9,881 nucleotides of DNA, taken from contig CAAEDF010000047.1 of the NCBI GenBank assembly GCA_900754535.1, positions 1-9,881 on the forward strand, given 5' to 3'. The notes beneath the pieces were generated by a model. It worked only from the letters and a program-made list of their open reading frames with translations. It did not search any database and was not told the DNA's origin. The stretch comes from Clostridia bacterium (GTDB lineage: Bacteria; Bacillota; Clostridia; Oscillospirales; CAG-382). The translations under genes were made by a program, and so were the position numbers. This document shows, piece by piece, positions 1 through 6,266 of the stretch (position 1 is the stretch's first letter; each line of letters starts with the position of its first letter).

Positions 1-353
1 ATTATCTCGCCCATCAGCTCAAGCGCCTCTCCGAACACGTCGGTGCCGTCGTATGCGTAGGAGTTGTCAAGCGTGGACAGCGTGAAATTCAGCATAAGCG
101 ACTCGCCCGACTTTCTGCAGCCGGCCGACACGGAGGCCGAATAAAGCCTATCGCATTGCAGCGAGATGTCCCTCAGAGTCGGGTAAGCGGCGCAGCCGCG
201 GTTGAGCACTCTTGCCGCAAGTCCGGCGTACGAGGCGTTTTCTCTTGTCAGCGGCATTATGAACGAAAGCGACAGCGTGTTGAATTTGAACTTGTCTGTC
301 GTGAGCGCGGTCATTTCCACGCCCCTGTAAAGTGATATCCTTGTTTTTTTCAT
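1..353 (-). CDS. yfmF: M16-family peptidase-like protein, YfmF type (N-terminal part; truncated by window edge)
   Basis: The first 117 codons are present and the gene continues past base 1. The start ATG is at 351-353, with GGAAAGGA (364-371) ten bases upstream. After a short lead, the protein reads NTLSLSFIMPLTRENASYAG, then LAARVLNRGCAAYPTLRDIS and later LYSASVSAGCRKSG. This is the N-terminal M16 (pitrilysin/insulinase) fold as seen in YfmF (also written YmfF). Active M16 enzymes carry HxxEH in the helix after the first strand; here that region holds RVLNRGCAAYPTL with no HxxEH, so this member is probably not catalytic by itself. In Bacillus and Clostridia such proteins are usually paired with an HxxEH-bearing YfmH partner, expected just beyond the left edge. 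The family is named for association with EF-P 5-aminopentanol modification; the biochemical role is uncertain. Family assignment is fairly secure, exact function is not. Confidence 0.8.
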   Translation of the reverse strand, partial: MKKTRISLYRGVEMTALTTDKFKFNTLSLSFIMPLTRENASYAGLAARVLNRGCAAYPTLRDISLQCDRLYSASVSAGCRKSGESLMLNFTLSTLDNSYAYDGTDVFGEALELMGEI

Positions 354-391
354 AAATCCGGCATCCTTTCCAGTTTTTTACGGTGAGATGC

Positions 392-418
392 AAAAATCCC
401 GGCAGTTAAAAACAGCCG
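392..418 (-). terminator. Possible weak intrinsic terminator after nagB
   Basis: Read on the minus strand, CGGC-T-GTT-TTT-AAC-T-GCCG (418 to 400) forms a seven-pair hairpin with one T:T mismatch and a three-base loop. Three bases follow, then a run of five T (396-392). It begins ten bases after the nagB stop codon and lies before the yfmF start, where a transcript end would make sense. The stem is short and interrupted and the T run is brief, so termination may be partial. No clear promoter for yfmF is visible between this hairpin and its ribosome binding site. Confidence 0.4.
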
Positions 419-428
419 TATCAGTATA

Positions 429-1196
429 TCAGAGTATATATTTCGCGCTGTCCGCGTCGCAGTACAGTATCGCGTCGGGATGGCGGCGCAGGATTGAGGC
501 CGGGCACGCGGTGCTTACGTCGCCGGTGAGCGCGGCTTTAACGGCGTTTGCCTTTGTGGGCGCCGGAACGATGCAGAACACCTTTTTTGCCGAAACGAGC
601 GTGGGGACCGTCAGCGTCAGCGCGTGAGTAGGTACGTCGCCGATGGACGCAAAGCATCCGTCGTTCACCTGCTGGCGGCGGCAGATCTCATCCAGCGCCA
701 CGACCTTTACGGCGGCCGGATCGTTAAAATCCGCAACCGGCGGGTCGTTGAACGCTATGTGGCCGTTTTCGCCGATGCCCATGCAGACGATGTCGCAGGG
801 ATGCGCTTTGAGCAGCGCGCCGTACCTATCGCATTCGGCCTGCGGGTCGGCCGAGGAATCTATGGTGTTCACGCTTGCAAACGGCACGCGGTCAAAAAGT
901 CTTTCGCGCAGAAAGTTTGCAAATCCCTGCGGCGCGTCGGAGGCGAGCCCTATATATTCGTCCATGTGAAACGCATTTATTTTTGAAAAGTCTATTCCCT
1001 TGTCGGCGATGAGGTATGAAAGAAACTCGTTCTGGCTGGGCGCGGCGGCAAAGATCATGTTTATCTCGCCTTTTTCGGCAATAGCCGCCTTTATCGCCGC
1101 CGCCGCTTCGGCAGCGGCCGCCCTGCCCATCTCGTCGCGGGTGGAATACACCTTTACGGTCAGTTTGTCCACGGTTTGGATTTTTAATACAGACAT
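429..1196 (-). CDS. nagB: Glucosamine-6-phosphate deaminase (NagB)
   Basis: This cytoplasmic enzyme deaminates and isomerises glucosamine-6-phosphate to fructose-6-phosphate plus ammonia, the final step in amino-sugar use. The 255-residue protein shows the family motifs FHMDEYIGL (residues 76-84, containing the conserved Asp79) and GIGENGHIAFNDPPVADF (140-157, with catalytic His146). The normal acidic residue of the GHIxFNE motif is Asp151 rather than Glu, and the DPPVADF tail marks a subgroup that differs from E. coli NagB but still ends in the expected STACPASIL segment. The chosen start is the ATG at 1194-1196, because AAGGAG lies nine bases upstream; an in-frame ATG 15 codons earlier would place that site inside the gene. 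It lies 67 bases downstream of nagA, which makes its substrate. Function is well supported, with the small chance that this subgroup prefers a related amino-sugar phosphate. Confidence 0.93.
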   Translation of the reverse strand: MSVLKIQTVDKLTVKVYSTRDEMGRAAAAEAAAAIKAAIAEKGEINMIFAAAPSQNEFLSYLIADKGIDFSKINAFHMDEYIGLASDAPQGFANFLRERLFDRVPFASVNTIDSSADPQAECDRYGALLKAHPCDIVCMGIGENGHIAFNDPPVADFNDPAAVKVVALDEICRRQQVNDGCFASIGDVPTHALTLTVPTLVSAKKVFCIVPAPTKANAVKAALTGDVSTACPASILRRHPDAILYCDADSAKYIL

Positions 1197-1205
1197 ATCG
1201 GTATG

Positions 1206-1211
1206 CTCCTT
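1206..1211 (-). promoter_or_regulatory. Ribosome binding site of nagB
   Basis: The minus strand reads AAGGAG here, nine bases before the ATG at 1194-1196. It settles the nagB start in favour of MSVLKIQ over the longer reading beginning at base 1241. Confidence 0.8.
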
Positions 1212-1263
1212 CGTATCTTGTCTTTCAGGCGTAATAAACACCGGCAGATGTGCCCGCCGTGAT

Positions 1264-2442
1264 TCAGTCGCCGTATACCTTTCTGCCCATCGAGTAGGTC
1301 GCGTACACGTTTATATCTTCGTCAAAAACGGTGATATCCGCGTCGAACCCTTCCGCAAGCACGCCCTTTGATTTGAGCCCGACTATGCGCGCGGGCGTAA
1401 GCGTCATCATGCGCACCGCATCGCAAAGCGGGCAGACATTGCGGTACATATTGCGCACAAGCCGGTCGGCGGTGGCTATGCTGCCCGCAAACGCGCTCCT
1501 GTCCGGCAGCTTTGCGACCCCGTCCTCGATAAATACTTCATATCCGTTTTTAAGCGAGCCGAGTATGGTCCGCCCTTCGGTCTGCCCCGCGCCGCGCATG
1601 GCGTCGGTGACAAGCGCAGTCATCGCCGGACCCTTTGCCTTGTATACCAGCGACAGCATCGAAAACGGCAGGTGACAGCCGTCGGCTATGACCTCCACGG
1701 AAAAACCCGGCTCCATGTATCCGCTTTCTATAAGCCCGGGGAAGCGGTAGGAATTCTTCCTCACAAGTCCGCTCATGCCCGAGTAGAAGTGGGTCAGATG
1801 CGTAAATCCGTTTTCAAACGCCTCCTGCGCGGTCTCGAATACGGCGTCGGAATGACCGATAGACGGCAGTATCCCGTTTTGAAAAAGCAGCCGCCCCAGC
1901 TCAAACGCGCCGTCAAGCTCCGGCGCTATGCTCCAGCGCAGAATGCTGCCGCGGGATTTTTCGAGTATCTTCATGTAATGCTCTTTTTTCGGCGCCACTA
2001 TGTATTTTTCGTCCTGGGCGCCCTTCTGGGAAACGGCAAAATACGGGCCTTCAAGATGCAGCCCCGGCATCGCGGCGCCGTCGTTTTCTGCCGCGCGCGC
2101 CTTTTCAAACACGTCAAACAGCTCAAAAAGCTCTTCGTCCGGACAGGTCAGAGCCGTCGGCAGCAGCGTCGCGGTACCGTGCGAAGCGTGGAGCCGCGCC
2201 GCGCCCAGAAACGCATCTACAGTGCAGTCCATAAAATCATGACCGCCGCCGCCGTGCACGTGGATGTCGGTAAATCCCGGCGAGATATACAGCCCGCCGT
2301 AGTCGGTCGTTTCGTATGCGCCTTCGTCACTGCGTTCCGCGCCGGCATAGGTTATCCTTCCGTTTTCAAAGCAGACCTCGCCGTTTTCGATTATCCTCAG
2401 CGGCGTTATCAGCCTGCCTTTGATTTTTTTCCTGTCCGCCAT
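1264..2442 (-). CDS. nagA: N-acetylglucosamine-6-phosphate deacetylase (NagA)
   Basis: NagA is a cytoplasmic amidohydrolase that removes the acetyl group from N-acetylglucosamine-6-phosphate, giving glucosamine-6-phosphate for NagB. The 392-residue length is normal for the family. Metal-site and catalytic motifs appear in order: DIHVHGGGG (His61, His63), LHLEGPYF (Glu131), GHSDA (His197), THFYSGMSG (His218), DGCHLP (His257) and LVTDAMRGAG (Asp280, the expected catalytic acid). The C-terminal segment LTPARIVGLKSKGVLAEGFD is the usual amidohydrolase closing sheet. The ATG at 2440-2442 has an AGAAGG-like site eight bases upstream. It starts only 17 bases after the ispF stop, so it probably shares a transcript with the isoprenoid genes rather than having its own visible sugar-responsive promoter; no operator-like palindrome fits in that gap. 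Confidence 0.95.
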   Translation of the reverse strand: MADRKKIKGRLITPLRIIENGEVCFENGRITYAGAERSDEGAYETTDYGGLYISPGFTDIHVHGGGGHDFMDCTVDAFLGAARLHASHGTATLLPTALTCPDEELFELFDVFEKARAAENDGAAMPGLHLEGPYFAVSQKGAQDEKYIVAPKKEHYMKILEKSRGSILRWSIAPELDGAFELGRLLFQNGILPSIGHSDAVFETAQEAFENGFTHLTHFYSGMSGLVRKNSYRFPGLIESGYMEPGFSVEVIADGCHLPFSMLSLVYKAKGPAMTALVTDAMRGAGQTEGRTILGSLKNGYEVFIEDGVAKLPDRSAFAGSIATADRLVRNMYRNVCPLCDAVRMMTLTPARIVGLKSKGVLAEGFDADITVFDEDINVYATYSMGRKVYGD

Positions 2443-2459
2443 ATATGTCGCCTTCTTTT

Positions 2460-2945
2460 TTATGAGATTTTTTCGATAAACGCAACGGCGTGTGCGGCAA
2501 TGCCCTCTCCGCTGCCCGTAAACCCAAGCTTTTCCTCGGTGGTCGCCTTAACGCTTACGCGGCATACTTCCATGCCGGCCGCTTTCGCGATATTCGCGCG
2601 CATCGTCTCGACGTACGGTGCCAGCCGGGGAGCCTGCGCGATGACCGTGCAGTCGATGTTCACCGGCTGCCAGCCCGCGTCCGCAAGCAGGCCGGCTGTG
2701 CGTTCAAGCAGCAGTATGCTGCTTATCCCTTCAAATTCCGGGTCGTCCGGCGGGAAGTGGCGTCCGATATCGCCCAGTGCGGCGGCGCCGAGCAGCGCAT
2801 CGCAGACGGCGTGCAGCAGCACGTCGCCGTCGGAATGGGCAACGCACCCGCGCCCGTATGCTATTTCCGTTCCGCCGAGCACGAGCCGCAGCCCGTCCTC
2901 CAGCCGGTGGACGTCGTATCCGTGGCCTATCCTCAGCGTCGTCAT
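2460..2945 (-). CDS. ispF: 2-C-methyl-D-erythritol 2,4-cyclodiphosphate synthase (IspF)
   Basis: IspF cyclises 4-diphosphocytidyl-methylerythritol 2-phosphate to methylerythritol 2,4-cyclodiphosphate with loss of CMP, in the non-mevalonate (MEP) isoprenoid pathway. The family acts as a soluble homotrimer. The 161-residue protein has the full signature set: IGHGYDVHR (residues 6-14, zinc ligands Asp11 and His13), HSDGDVLLHAVCDALLGA (37-54, zinc ligand His45), GDIGRHFPP (58-66) and the C-terminal KATTEEKLGFTGSGEGIAAH. Its ATG overlaps the ispD stop in an ATGA arrangement (2942-2945), implying translational coupling to the enzyme two steps earlier in the pathway. The intervening kinase gene ispE is not in the window. 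Identification is essentially certain. Confidence 0.97.
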   Translation of the reverse strand: MTTLRIGHGYDVHRLEDGLRLVLGGTEIAYGRGCVAHSDGDVLLHAVCDALLGAAALGDIGRHFPPDDPEFEGISSILLLERTAGLLADAGWQPVNIDCTVIAQAPRLAPYVETMRANIAKAAGMEVCRVSVKATTEEKLGFTGSGEGIAAHAVAFIEKIS

Positions 2946-3667
2946 ACGTCCGCCTCCCCGCGCTTGTTTTCGGACCGGTCCAGAAAGCAGACCGCTTTTG
3001 CCAGCTTTACGTCATATGCCGTTGTAAGCTTCATGGTGTTGGAATCAAGCGGGACGTAGGATACGGTAAAGCCCGCGCGCTCGCATATGGTCGTCTCGTC
3101 GGTAGCCTCCGCGCCGCCGAGCGACGCCGAATACGCGGCAAGATAAACGTCGCGCCGGAATACCTGCGGCGTTACGACGGAGATGAGATTTTCGCGTTTG
3201 GGGGTAAAAAGCACGTTATGCTCCGGTTCAAGATATTTTATCGTGTCACGCGTGTTCACGCAGCCGGACGCCGCTGACGTCTCGTACGCCTTATTGCACA
3301 CCGCGCTTATATCCCCGCTCGTGATGAACGGGCGCGCACAGTCGTGTATGCACACGAATTCGGCGTGCGCGCCCGCCTTTTGTACTCCGTTGAAAACCGA
3401 CAGCGCACGCGTGGAGCCGCCCGGCGCAAAAACGGCTTTCCTGCCGCCCAGCAGCGGCTCAAACAGCGATTTGTCCTTGCAGACGACGATGATCTCGTCT
3501 ATCACCGGGCAGTCCGCAAACGCGTCCAGCACGTATTCAAAAACGGTTTTGCCCTTATACAGGGGTATCAGCGGCTTCGCCGTGCCGCCCATGCGCGTGC
3601 CGCTGCCCGCGGCAACGATCACGGCGGCTGTGTATGGGTGATGCGAGCCGGGGCGTTCAGCCCTCAT
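2942..3667 (-). CDS. ispD: 2-C-methyl-D-erythritol 4-phosphate cytidylyltransferase (IspD)
   Basis: IspD transfers CMP from CTP to methylerythritol 4-phosphate in the MEP pathway. The 241-residue protein carries the nucleotidyltransferase loop AAGSGTRMG (residues 19-27) followed by Lys31, then PGGSTRALSVFNG (82-94), IHDCARPF (107-114, usually HDAARP), TPQVF (166-170), ATDE (188-191) and NTMKLTTAYD (210-219), the last matching the family's NxKxTTxxD segment. The first dozen residues before the Rossmann strand are longer than usual, but no better start codon lies nearer. The ATG at 3665-3667 sits inside the end of the upstream gamma-subunit gene, an 11-base overlap, and only a weak AAGATAGG-like site precedes it, so translation may depend on coupling. 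It overlaps ispF by four bases downstream. Confidence 0.95.
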   Translation of the reverse strand: MRAERPGSHHPYTAAVIVAAGSGTRMGGTAKPLIPLYKGKTVFEYVLDAFADCPVIDEIIVVCKDKSLFEPLLGGRKAVFAPGGSTRALSVFNGVQKAGAHAEFVCIHDCARPFITSGDISAVCNKAYETSAASGCVNTRDTIKYLEPEHNVLFTPKRENLISVVTPQVFRRDVYLAAYSASLGGAEATDETTICERAGFTVSYVPLDSNTMKLTTAYDVKLAKAVCFLDRSENKRGEADV

Positions 3668-4184
3668 AGCCTATCTTGAGTGCCTGTGCGTTAAGCTCGC
3701 CGAGCTGCGGCTTGGATTTCGGCGCGGAGGACAGCAGCTCGCTTCTGAAGAAATCAAAGTCGAATATACCGGTCTCCTTTATCACCTTGCCCAGCATGAT
3801 TACGTTGGCAAGCCCCTTGAGACCCGCCTCGTCCGCAAGGCGCGTGGCGGGGATATAATATGCGTTTATGTCGGCGCGTTCGCACTTTTTGGAGATGAGC
3901 GAAGAGTCTATAAAGGCACAGCCGCCCGGACGTACCTTTCCGATGAACTTTTCAAACGACGGAAGGTTCATGGCTATAAGTATATCCGGAACAGTTACCA
4001 GCGGACTGCCTATCGGCTTGTCGTCTATGTTCACCGAGCAGTTGCAGGTGCCGCCGCGCATCTCCGGTCCGTAGGAGGGCAGCCATGAAACGTATTTTCC
4101 GGCCTCCATGCCGGATTTTGTAAGCTGCTTGCCGGCAAACAGGATACCCTGTCCGCCGAAGCCTGCCAGAAGTATGCCCGCCAT
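3657..4184 (-). CDS. 2-oxoacid:ferredoxin oxidoreductase, gamma subunit
   Basis: This is the gamma subunit (PorG/KorC/VorC type) of a CoA-dependent 2-oxoacid:ferredoxin oxidoreductase. The 175-residue protein opens with ILLAGFGGQGILFAGKQL, whose GFGGQG (residues 8-13) is the family hallmark, and has PSYGPEMRGGTCNCSV (36-51), the conserved segment of this domain. Known gamma domains help form the CoA-binding part of the complex; that role is taken from the family. Its start ATG (4182-4184) is one base after the beta-subunit stop, so the two are almost certainly translated together. It is the last of four subunit genes and overlaps ispD by 11 bases. The substrate cannot be read from this subunit. 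Confidence 0.9.
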   Translation of the reverse strand: MAGILLAGFGGQGILFAGKQLTKSGMEAGKYVSWLPSYGPEMRGGTCNCSVNIDDKPIGSPLVTVPDILIAMNLPSFEKFIGKVRPGGCAFIDSSLISKKCERADINAYYIPATRLADEAGLKGLANVIMLGKVIKETGIFDFDFFRSELLSSAPKSKPQLGELNAQALKIGYEG

Positions 4185-4185
4185 C

Positions 4186-4938
4186 TTATTTCGCCTCGCT
4201 TTCGTTTGTCGTGTCCTTGAACACGCCGAGAGGATAGTAGGGTATCATTTCCTCGCGCAGCCATTCAAACGCCTTCTGAGGAGAAAGCCCCCAGTTTGTC
4301 GGGCAGGTGGAAAGCACTTCCACTATGGAAAGTCCCTTGCCCTCTATCTGTGTCTTGAACGCCTTTGCAATCGCTTTCTTTGCGGCGCGCACGTTCTTCA
4401 CGCAGTCCACCGAAACGCGCTCGGCGTACGCCACGCCGTCAAGCGTGGCCATCATCTCGCATATGCGTATGGGGTTGCCCTGTATTTTACGGTCGCGCCC
4501 GTAGGGAGAGGTGGTCGTCACCTGTCCGGGGAGCGAGGTGGGCGCCATCTGGCCGCCCGTCATGCCGTATATGGCGTTGTTGACGAAGATTATCGTCACG
4601 TTTTCGCCTCTGGTGCCGATATGGACCGTCTCGGCGGTGCCTATGGAGGCAAGGTCGCCGTCGCCCTGATAGGTGAATACGAACAGATCGGGGTTGGCGC
4701 GCTTTACGCCGGTTGCTACCGCGGGCGCGCGTCCGTGCGGCGCTTCTATCATATCACAGTTGAAATAGTTGTATGCAAACACGGAACATCCGACGGGCGC
4801 AACGCCCACGGCCTTTCCCTCCACGCCGAACTCGTCTATGCATTCGGCGACAAGCCGGTGTATTATCCCGTGCGTGCAGCCGGGGCAGTAATGGAAAGGT
4901 TTGTCGGTAAGTGCGTGCGGTTTTTCAAAAACTACCAT
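4186..4938 (-). CDS. 2-oxoacid:ferredoxin oxidoreductase, thiamine pyrophosphate-binding beta subunit
   Basis: The beta subunit binds thiamine pyrophosphate and normally one 4Fe-4S cluster, and carries out decarboxylation of the 2-oxoacid together with alpha. The 250-residue protein has HYCPGCTHG (residues 16-24), PVGCSVFA (48-55) and TCPTNWG (211-217), giving Cys18, Cys21, Cys51 and Cys212 as the likely cluster ligands. The TPP motif runs from YQGDGDLASIG (90-100) to NNAIYGMTGGQMAPT (120-134). The ATG at 4936-4938 has an AAAGGA site ten bases upstream, and the gene lies 15 bases after the alpha subunit and one base before gamma. The length and the CPGC plus TCPTNWG pattern fit the KorB/VorB-partner group rather than a one-chain pyruvate:ferredoxin oxidoreductase. 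Substrate is undecided between branched-chain 2-oxoacids and 2-oxoglutarate. Confidence 0.92.
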   Translation of the reverse strand: MVVFEKPHALTDKPFHYCPGCTHGIIHRLVAECIDEFGVEGKAVGVAPVGCSVFAYNYFNCDMIEAPHGRAPAVATGVKRANPDLFVFTYQGDGDLASIGTAETVHIGTRGENVTIIFVNNAIYGMTGGQMAPTSLPGQVTTTSPYGRDRKIQGNPIRICEMMATLDGVAYAERVSVDCVKNVRAAKKAIAKAFKTQIEGKGLSIVEVLSTCPTNWGLSPQKAFEWLREEMIPYYPLGVFKDTTNESEAK

Positions 4939-4953
4939 TTTCGTTTCGTCCTT

Positions 4954-6012
4954 TCATTTAGAGGCAAGCTTTTCAAGTTCGCCGAGTATCTCCGCGGGTT
5001 CGGGGATTATGCCGCCGGTCCTGCCGTAAAACCCTACCGGCTTTTTGCATTCGATGGCAAGCCTGACGTCGTTTACCATCTGCCCCTTGCTCATTTCAAC
5101 GGTCAGGAAGCTCTTCGCGCTGTCAGCCAGCTCGTAAAGGCGCTTGTTCGGGAACGGCCAGAGGGTTATCGGGCGGAACAGACCGGCTTTGATGCCCTTT
5201 TCACGTGCGGCGACGACCGCGGTGCGCGCGATGCGCGCCGTGATGCCGAAGGCGACCACGATTATGTCGGCATCGTCCGTCATGAACTCCTCGTACATGA
5301 CCTCTTTTTCCTCTATTACCGCGTATCTCTTGAATCTCTCCTCAAGCACGGCTTCAAGCGCATCCGGCTCTATTATAAGCGAATTTACTATGTTGTGCGC
5401 CCGTCCGCCGGCGGTCCCGGTGCATGCCCAATCCTTTGCGGGCACTTCGCGGTGCTTCTTTTCGTCAAAATCCACCGGCTCCATCATCTGGCCAAGCGCG
5501 CCGTCGGCAAGTATCATGACGGGCATGCGGTAAATATCCGCAAGGTCAAACGCTTCCCCGGTAAGGGTGGCCATCTCCTGTACGGAGGCGGGGGCAAGCA
5601 CAATGAAATGCATGTCGCCGTGACCGAGCGCCTTTGTGGCCTGATAATAGTCGGCCTGCGACGGCTGTATGCCGCCGAGTCCGGGACCGGCGCGCTGTAC
5701 GTTCACGATAACGCAGGGCAGGTCGGAGCCGACGATATAGGAAATGCCCTCGCTTTTAAGCGATATGCCGGGAGACGACGACGAGGTGATGACCCTTGCG
5801 CCCGCTGCGGACGCGCCCAGCACCATATTTATGGCCGCTATCTCGCTTTCCGCCTGAAGCGAAAGGCCGCCTCTCTTGGGCATGTTCTTTGCCATGTATT
5901 CGGACAGCTCTGTCTGCGGGGTTATCGGGTAGCCGAAGAAAAGCTTGCAGCCGGCCTGTATAGCGGCCTCGGCAAGCGCTTCGTTTCCCTTCATAAGAAG
6001 CTTGCGTCCCAT
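4954..6012 (-). CDS. vorB: 2-oxoacid:ferredoxin oxidoreductase alpha subunit, VorB type (2-ketoisovalerate class)
   Basis: This is the alpha subunit of a four-subunit oxidoreductase that converts a 2-oxoacid plus CoA to an acyl-CoA and CO2 while reducing ferredoxin. The 352-residue protein has GYPITPQTEL (residues 27-36), QAESEIAAINMVLGAS (53-68, including the Glu that activates TPP in this fold), SSSSPGISLKSEGISY (77-92) and QRAGPGLGG (106-114). The C-terminal transketolase-like domain includes FRPITLWPFP (279-288). Overall it resembles proteins annotated as 3-methyl-2-oxobutanoate dehydrogenase subunit VorB in Clostridia, which would make isobutyryl-CoA from valine-derived ketoisovalerate. 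Sequence alone does not exclude 2-oxoglutarate or an aromatic oxoacid. A strong AAGGAGG site (6024-6030) precedes the ATG at 6010-6012 and lies inside the end of the ferredoxin gene. Confidence 0.92.
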   Translation of the reverse strand: MGRKLLMKGNEALAEAAIQAGCKLFFGYPITPQTELSEYMAKNMPKRGGLSLQAESEIAAINMVLGASAAGARVITSSSSPGISLKSEGISYIVGSDLPCVIVNVQRAGPGLGGIQPSQADYYQATKALGHGDMHFIVLAPASVQEMATLTGEAFDLADIYRMPVMILADGALGQMMEPVDFDEKKHREVPAKDWACTGTAGGRAHNIVNSLIIEPDALEAVLEERFKRYAVIEEKEVMYEEFMTDDADIIVVAFGITARIARTAVVAAREKGIKAGLFRPITLWPFPNKRLYELADSAKSFLTVEMSKGQMVNDVRLAIECKKPVGFYGRTGGIIPEPAEILGELEKLASK

Positions 6013-6015
6013 TTT

Positions 6016-6231
6016 TTATATTTCCTCCTTGTATACGGTGATTATTACGTCCGGGCACATCGTGGCGCACATCGCGCATGCAATGCATTTTTCCTGATCG
6101 GTTATCGCCGCCGGATGGAAGCCCTTGGCGTTAAGTACCTCTTTGTCAAGCGCTATGATCTTTTTGGGACATGCGTCCACACAAAGTCCGCAGCCCTTGC
6201 AGAGGTCGGTCTTGAACGTGACCTTGTTCAT
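6016..6231 (-). CDS. Ferredoxin-like delta subunit of the 2-oxoacid oxidoreductase, two 4Fe-4S clusters
   Basis: This 71-residue protein contains two CxxCxxCxxxCP motifs, Cys11/14/17/21 and Cys49/52/55/59, the classic layout of a bacterial 2x4Fe-4S ferredoxin domain. Lying directly before vorB, it is most likely the electron-transfer subunit that passes electrons from the TPP site to free ferredoxin, as in four-subunit POR, KOR and VOR enzymes. I chose the ATG at 6229-6231 because AAGGAG (6242-6247) sits ten bases upstream. An in-frame TTG at 6268-6270, which overlaps the upstream stop codon, would add 13 residues not typical of ferredoxins and would swallow that site. The spacing to vorB is three bases. 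Role is well supported by context; an independent ferredoxin is the less likely alternative. Confidence 0.92.
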   Translation of the reverse strand: MNKVTFKTDLCKGCGLCVDACPKKIIALDKEVLNAKGFHPAAITDQEKCIACAMCATMCPDVIITVYKEEI

Positions 6232-6241
6232 CTTCTCATTT

Positions 6242-6247
6242 CTCCTT
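6242..6247 (-). promoter_or_regulatory. Ribosome binding site of the ferredoxin subunit
   Basis: The minus strand reads AAGGAG, ten bases before the ATG at 6229-6231. It supports that start over the in-frame TTG at 6268-6270. Confidence 0.75.
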
Positions 6248-6266
6248 GCAATTAAAATGTGTATAA

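Noticed and set aside
148..393. An 81-codon minus-strand frame overlapping the left-edge gene
   Set aside because: It lies in a different frame from the YfmF-like protein, which has a good ribosome site and recognisable M16 sequence. The 81-residue product shows no conserved feature.
1197..1263. A possible CGGC/GCCG hairpin between nagA and nagB
   Set aside because: The stem is only about four pairs and is not followed by a T run on the minus strand, so neither a terminator nor a regulatory RNA is supported.
1672..3027. A 451-codon open frame on the plus strand opposite nagA and ispF
   Set aside because: It is again codon-aligned antisense over nagA and has a low-complexity Arg/Ser/Pro-rich translation. 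The minus strand carries complete conserved NagA and IspF proteins.
4108..6255. A 715-codon open frame on the plus strand opposite the oxidoreductase genes
   Set aside because: It is in exact register with the antisense of the ferredoxin, vorB and beta codons, so it stays open simply because those genes avoid TTA, CTA and TCA codons. Its translation is rich in Arg, His, Tyr and Gly, matches no family I know, and the minus-strand genes fully explain the DNA.
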